Shown here: in pieces, positions 6,298 to 8,928 of the stretch
How the letters are laid out: every line of letters starts with the position of its first letter
Position numbering within the stretch: position 1 is the first letter of the stretch
Assembly (NCBI GenBank): GCA_013154225.1
Contig: JAADCW010000033.1
Location: 1-8,928 of the forward strand
Source: Chloroflexota bacterium
GTDB lineage: Bacteria; Chloroflexota; Anaerolineae; Anaerolineales; DRMV01
Direction: 5' to 3'
DNA length: 8,928 nucleotides
The notes under the pieces: generated by a model
What the model was told of the DNA's origin: nothing
The model's database searches: none
The model's input: only the letters and a program-made list of their open reading frames with translations
Made by a program: the position numbers and the translations under genes

Positions 6298-7466
6298 AGC
6301 CAGCCGATCGCCTCGCAAACTTTGGAGCCTATTTCTTTGCTGAACTGGGCAAGAAGATTGCCGCCTTGCGTGCTCAAGGGAAGGACATTATCCGCATTGA
6401 TATTGGTGCGCCCGATATGCCGCCCCCGGATTTTGTGATTGATGCTCTGGTCGAAAGCGCCCGCCGGCCAGATACGCACAGTTACACCACCTACGGCGGC
6501 ACGCCTGAATACAAGCAGGCCGTGGCCGATTACTATCAGCACCGCTTCAACGTCTCGGTGGACCCTTCCACAGAAGTGCTGGGCCTGATTGGGTCCAAAG
6601 AGGGGCTTTTCCACCTCGCTCAGGCCTGGGTCAACCCCGGCGATATCGTGTTGATCCCTGATCCTGGCTATCCCACTTATCGCGCGGGCACGCTTTTGGC
6701 GGGCGGCGAGCCTTACTTCATGCCGCTGTTGCCGGAAAACGACTTCCTGCCCGATTTGGAAGCCATCCCCGACGATGTGCTTCGCCGCGCGAAGATCATG
6801 TGGCTGAATTACCCCAACAATCCCACCAGCGCGGTGGCGCCTCTTTCCTTCTTTGAGGAAGCCGTGGCCTTTGCCCGCAAGCACGACATCCTGATTGCCC
6901 ATGACGCGCCTTACGTGGACGTGACCTTTGACGGCTACGAAGCCCCCAGTTTGCTGGAAGTCCCCGGTGCGAAAGAGGTTGCGGTGGAATTCAACTCGCT
7001 TTCCAAGGCGTTCAACATGGCAGGTTGGCGCCTGGGGATGATGGTCGGTAACCCCGACGTGGTGCGGGCAGTGCATGTGTACAAGAGCCAGGTGGACACA
7101 TCGCAGTTCCTGCCCGTGCTCCAGGGCGGCATTGTAGCCATGACCGACGAGCGCATTTGGCCTTGGGTCGAAGAGCGCAATGCCATTTACAAGCAGCGCC
7201 GCGATATTGTGGTCAATGCCCTGCGGGAAGCAGGCATTCCCGTGGAAACACCCAAGGCTTCCCTCTATGTGTGGTATCCGCTTCCCGAAGGGGAAACCGA
7301 CAGCAAGGTCTTCTGCACCCGTGCCTTAGAAGAGGCCGGGGTCAGCATGACCCCTGGGGCGGTGTTTGGCCCCCACGGTGAAGGGTTTGTGCGGGTTTCC
7401 TTGGGCACAGACACGGCCAAAATGCAGGAGGCCATGGACCGATTGGTGAAATGGCTGAAAAAGTGA
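6294..7466 (+). CDS. Class I PLP-dependent aminotransferase, LL-diaminopimelate aminotransferase-like
   Basis: Fold-type I aminotransferase of 390 residues. Seen: a glycine-loop IDIGAPDMPPPDF (35-47), YTTYGGTPEYK (64-74), phosphate-binding GSKEG (100-104), NYPNNPT (172-178) with Asn175, HDAPYVD (203-209) with Asp204 and Tyr207, the Schiff-base lysine Lys238 in NSLSKAFNMAGWR, and the substrate-carboxylate arginine Arg367 in FVRVSLG. The NSLSK-FNMAGWR signature and the RLANFGAYFFAEL start resemble DapL, which makes LL-diaminopimelate for lysine and peptidoglycan, a route known in Chloroflexota. Aspartate, alanine or other substrates cannot be excluded. The start is set by AGGAG 8 bases upstream; a longer open frame from 6147 lies inside the kinase gene and is not used. 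It overlaps the kinase gene by 4 bases and hflX by 16. Confidence 0.92.
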   Translation: MKPADRLANFGAYFFAELGKKIAALRAQGKDIIRIDIGAPDMPPPDFVIDALVESARRPDTHSYTTYGGTPEYKQAVADYYQHRFNVSVDPSTEVLGLIGSKEGLFHLAQAWVNPGDIVLIPDPGYPTYRAGTLLAGGEPYFMPLLPENDFLPDLEAIPDDVLRRAKIMWLNYPNNPTSAVAPLSFFEEAVAFARKHDILIAHDAPYVDVTFDGYEAPSLLEVPGAKEVAVEFNSLSKAFNMAGWRLGMMVGNPDVVRAVHVYKSQVDTSQFLPVLQGGIVAMTDERIWPWVEERNAIYKQRRDIVVNALREAGIPVETPKASLYVWYPLPEGETDSKVFCTRALEEAGVSMTPGAVFGPHGEGFVRVSLGTDTAKMQEAMDRLVKWLKK

Positions 7467-8800
7467 GTCGTCCGACGCAGGCACCTAAAGAACGTGCTTT
7501 TTTGGTTGGGGTCTCCCTGCGCGGGAAGCCCCAACTTTTGCCTTTGGAAGAGTCTTTGGCAGAGCTGGCGCGTTTGGCTGAAACCGCGGGTTTGGAGGTG
7601 GTCGGCGAGGCCACCCAGCGCTTGGATCGGCCTTATCCCAAAACGTTTGTCGGCCCAGGCAAATTGGAAGAGATCAAAGCCTTGGTCGAAGAAACCCAGG
7701 CCGATGTGGTGATCTTTGACGACGAGCTTTCTCCGCGGCATCTGCGCGAACTGGAGGCCTTTTTTGGCGAAAACGTGCGGGTTTTGGACCGCACCGCGTT
7801 GATTTTGGATATTTTTGCCCAGCACGCGCACACCCGAGAAGGTGCCTTGCAGGTTGAATTGGCGCAATATGAATACCGCCTGCCCCGTCTGACCCGCGCC
7901 TGGACCCACCTGGCGCGGCAGACGGGCGGCGGTGGTGGCCGCGCTGGCCGCATGGGCGGCGTGGGTTTGCGGGGGCCGGGTGAGCGTCAGTTGGAAGTGG
8001 ACCGCCGTGACATCCGCCGCCGCATGGCACATTTGCGCAAGGAGTTGGATAAGGTGCGCGCCCATCGCCAGCGTTACCGCGCCCGACGGCGGAAGAACCG
8101 CTTGCCTGTGGTCGCGCTGGTGGGCTACACCAACGCGGGGAAATCTACCTTACTCAACCGCCTTACCAACGCCGATGTGTACGTGGCCGACCAGCTCTTC
8201 GCAACACTGGACCCCACCACGCGGCGGGTTGAACTTCCGGGCGGCCATTTGGCGCTGTTTACCGATACCGTTGGTTTCATTCAAAAACTCCCCACCTCGT
8301 TGGTGGCCGCGTTTCGGGCAACGTTGGAAGAAATCACCGAAGCGGATTTGCTTTTGCACGTCATTGACATTACCCATCCCCACGCGTCGGCCCAGGCTGA
8401 GGCCGTTTTGCAAACCCTGCGGGAAATTGGCGCAGACCACATTCCCATTCTGACCGTGCTCAACAAAATTGATTTGCTCGATGACCCCGACCGGGCCCAG
8501 GCCGCGCTGGAGGCGTTCCCCAACGCGGTGGCCATTTCCGCGTTGACAGGGCAGGGTATTCCCGAATTGCTCCAGGCGGTGTCAGACAAACTTTACGCTT
8601 CGTATGAACCCGTGGTGGTGGATTTGCCCTATGAGCAGGGCGGGCTGATCGCCCTTTTCCATGAGATGGGGCAGGTGGAAGAAGTCCAGCATCACCGCGG
8701 CGGCGTGCGCATTCGTGGCCGGCTTCCTGGACGTTTGGTCGCGCGTTATGCGCCTTTTATGATTCGGGAAGAGGGCCGCACCGCAGGGACGGACGCGTAG
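7451..8800 (+). CDS. hflX: Ribosome-associated GTPase HflX
   Basis: GTPase that binds the 50S subunit and splits or rescues stalled ribosomes, notably under heat stress in characterised bacteria. The 449 residues show the HflX N-terminal domain (about 15-145, with YPKTFVGPGKLEE and DDELSPRHLRELE), a Gly-rich basic linker (158-178, with GPGE) and a basic helix (about 179-216). The GTPase domain follows with G1 GYTNAGKST (225-233), G3 DTVGF (272-276), G4 NKID (338-341) and G5 SAL (363-365), then a short C-terminal domain. Family-typical length, all GTP-binding motifs intact. The ATG at 7451 is preferred; a GTG at 7463 would give a GTGA overlap and drop four residues. The start lies inside the aminotransferase gene, so coupled translation is likely. 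Confidence 0.95.
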   Translation: MAEKVSRPTQAPKERAFLVGVSLRGKPQLLPLEESLAELARLAETAGLEVVGEATQRLDRPYPKTFVGPGKLEEIKALVEETQADVVIFDDELSPRHLRELEAFFGENVRVLDRTALILDIFAQHAHTREGALQVELAQYEYRLPRLTRAWTHLARQTGGGGGRAGRMGGVGLRGPGERQLEVDRRDIRRRMAHLRKELDKVRAHRQRYRARRRKNRLPVVALVGYTNAGKSTLLNRLTNADVYVADQLFATLDPTTRRVELPGGHLALFTDTVGFIQKLPTSLVAAFRATLEEITEADLLLHVIDITHPHASAQAEAVLQTLREIGADHIPILTVLNKIDLLDDPDRAQAALEAFPNAVAISALTGQGIPELLQAVSDKLYASYEPVVVDLPYEQGGLIALFHEMGQVEEVQHHRGGVRIRGRLPGRLVARYAPFMIREEGRTAGTDA

Positions 8801-8814
8801 GTGGAGGAGGGGCT

Positions 8815-8928
8815 ATGGATGCCTTCAACCGTTTTTTAGATCAAGTTTCGGAATTTTTCGCCCGTCGCAAGGGTTTGCTGGTTATGCTGGGCATGGCTTT
8901 GGTGGTGCTCAATTTTGTCGTTCAGTTT
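8815..8928 (+). CDS. Small membrane protein, partial (3' end outside window)
   Basis: An ATG preceded by GGAGGAGG (8803-8810) opens a frame that runs to the window edge without a stop (38 codons seen). The visible part starts with an amphipathic, basic stretch (FNRFLDQVSEFFARRKG) followed by a hydrophobic segment from about residue 21, consistent with one membrane helix and a cytoplasmic N-terminus. It begins 14 bases after the hflX stop and so belongs to the same operon. Family not recognised; total length unknown. Confidence 0.75.
   Translation, partial: MDAFNRFLDQVSEFFARRKGLLVMLGMALVVLNFVVQF

Noticed and set aside
7265..8065. Minus-strand open frame of 266 codons over the aminotransferase/hflX junction
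   Set aside because: Antisense to two well-identified genes and without any family motif.
1..8928. CRISPR arrays, tRNA or rRNA genes, insertion sequences, riboswitches
   Set aside because: No spaced direct repeats, cloverleaf-like segments, transposase motifs or conserved riboswitch cores were seen on reading both strands.

Overview
The window looks like a chromosomal segment of a Chloroflexota bacterium, most likely of the class Anaerolineae. Three things suggest this: moderately high G+C, a substrate-binding lipoprotein whose lipidated cysteine is followed by a long Thr/Pro/Glu/Ala 'TEAP' linker (a hallmark of Anaerolineae lipoproteins), and a LL-diaminopimelate-aminotransferase-like gene beside hflX. 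This is an inference from sequence style; no marker gene is present to prove it. There are no RNA genes, CRISPR arrays, transposases or phage genes, and coding density is high.

Left half (about 48-4273, minus strand): a three-gene phosphonate-type ABC importer operon in the order phnD (binding lipoprotein), phnC (ATPase), phnE (permease). It starts from a good sigma70-type promoter (-35 at 4268-4273, -10 at 4245-4250), has a hairpin in its leader, and ends in a perfect 17-bp bidirectional terminator at 48-86. A second strong intrinsic terminator lies between phnD and phnC and probably lowers expression of the ATPase and permease relative to the binding protein. PhnE is very unusual. It has 710 residues, where classical PhnE proteins have about 260-280. 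It carries an N-terminal five-helix membrane module, a roughly 170-residue extracytoplasmic domain, and a transporter core split by a roughly 150-residue hydrophobic insertion. No phosphonate-degrading genes are in view, so the substrate is open.

Middle (4258-4865, plus strand): a Nudix hydrolase gene transcribed divergently from phnD. Its promoter is interleaved with the phnD promoter, so the two -35 regions lie inside each other's promoter.

Right half (5011-8928, plus strand): an operon-like run of a soluble histidine kinase with no partner regulator in view, a class I aminotransferase resembling DapL, the ribosome-associated GTPase HflX, and the start of a small membrane protein cut off by the window edge. 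Kinase and aminotransferase genes overlap by ATGA, aminotransferase and hflX overlap by 16 bases, and the last gene follows hflX by 14 bases, so tight co-expression is likely. The kinase promoter sits so close to its ATG that the transcript may be leaderless.

Most of the genes are from familiar families. The parts most worth following up are the composite PhnE, the shared divergent promoter, the intra-operon attenuator and the kinase-aminotransferase-HflX coupling.
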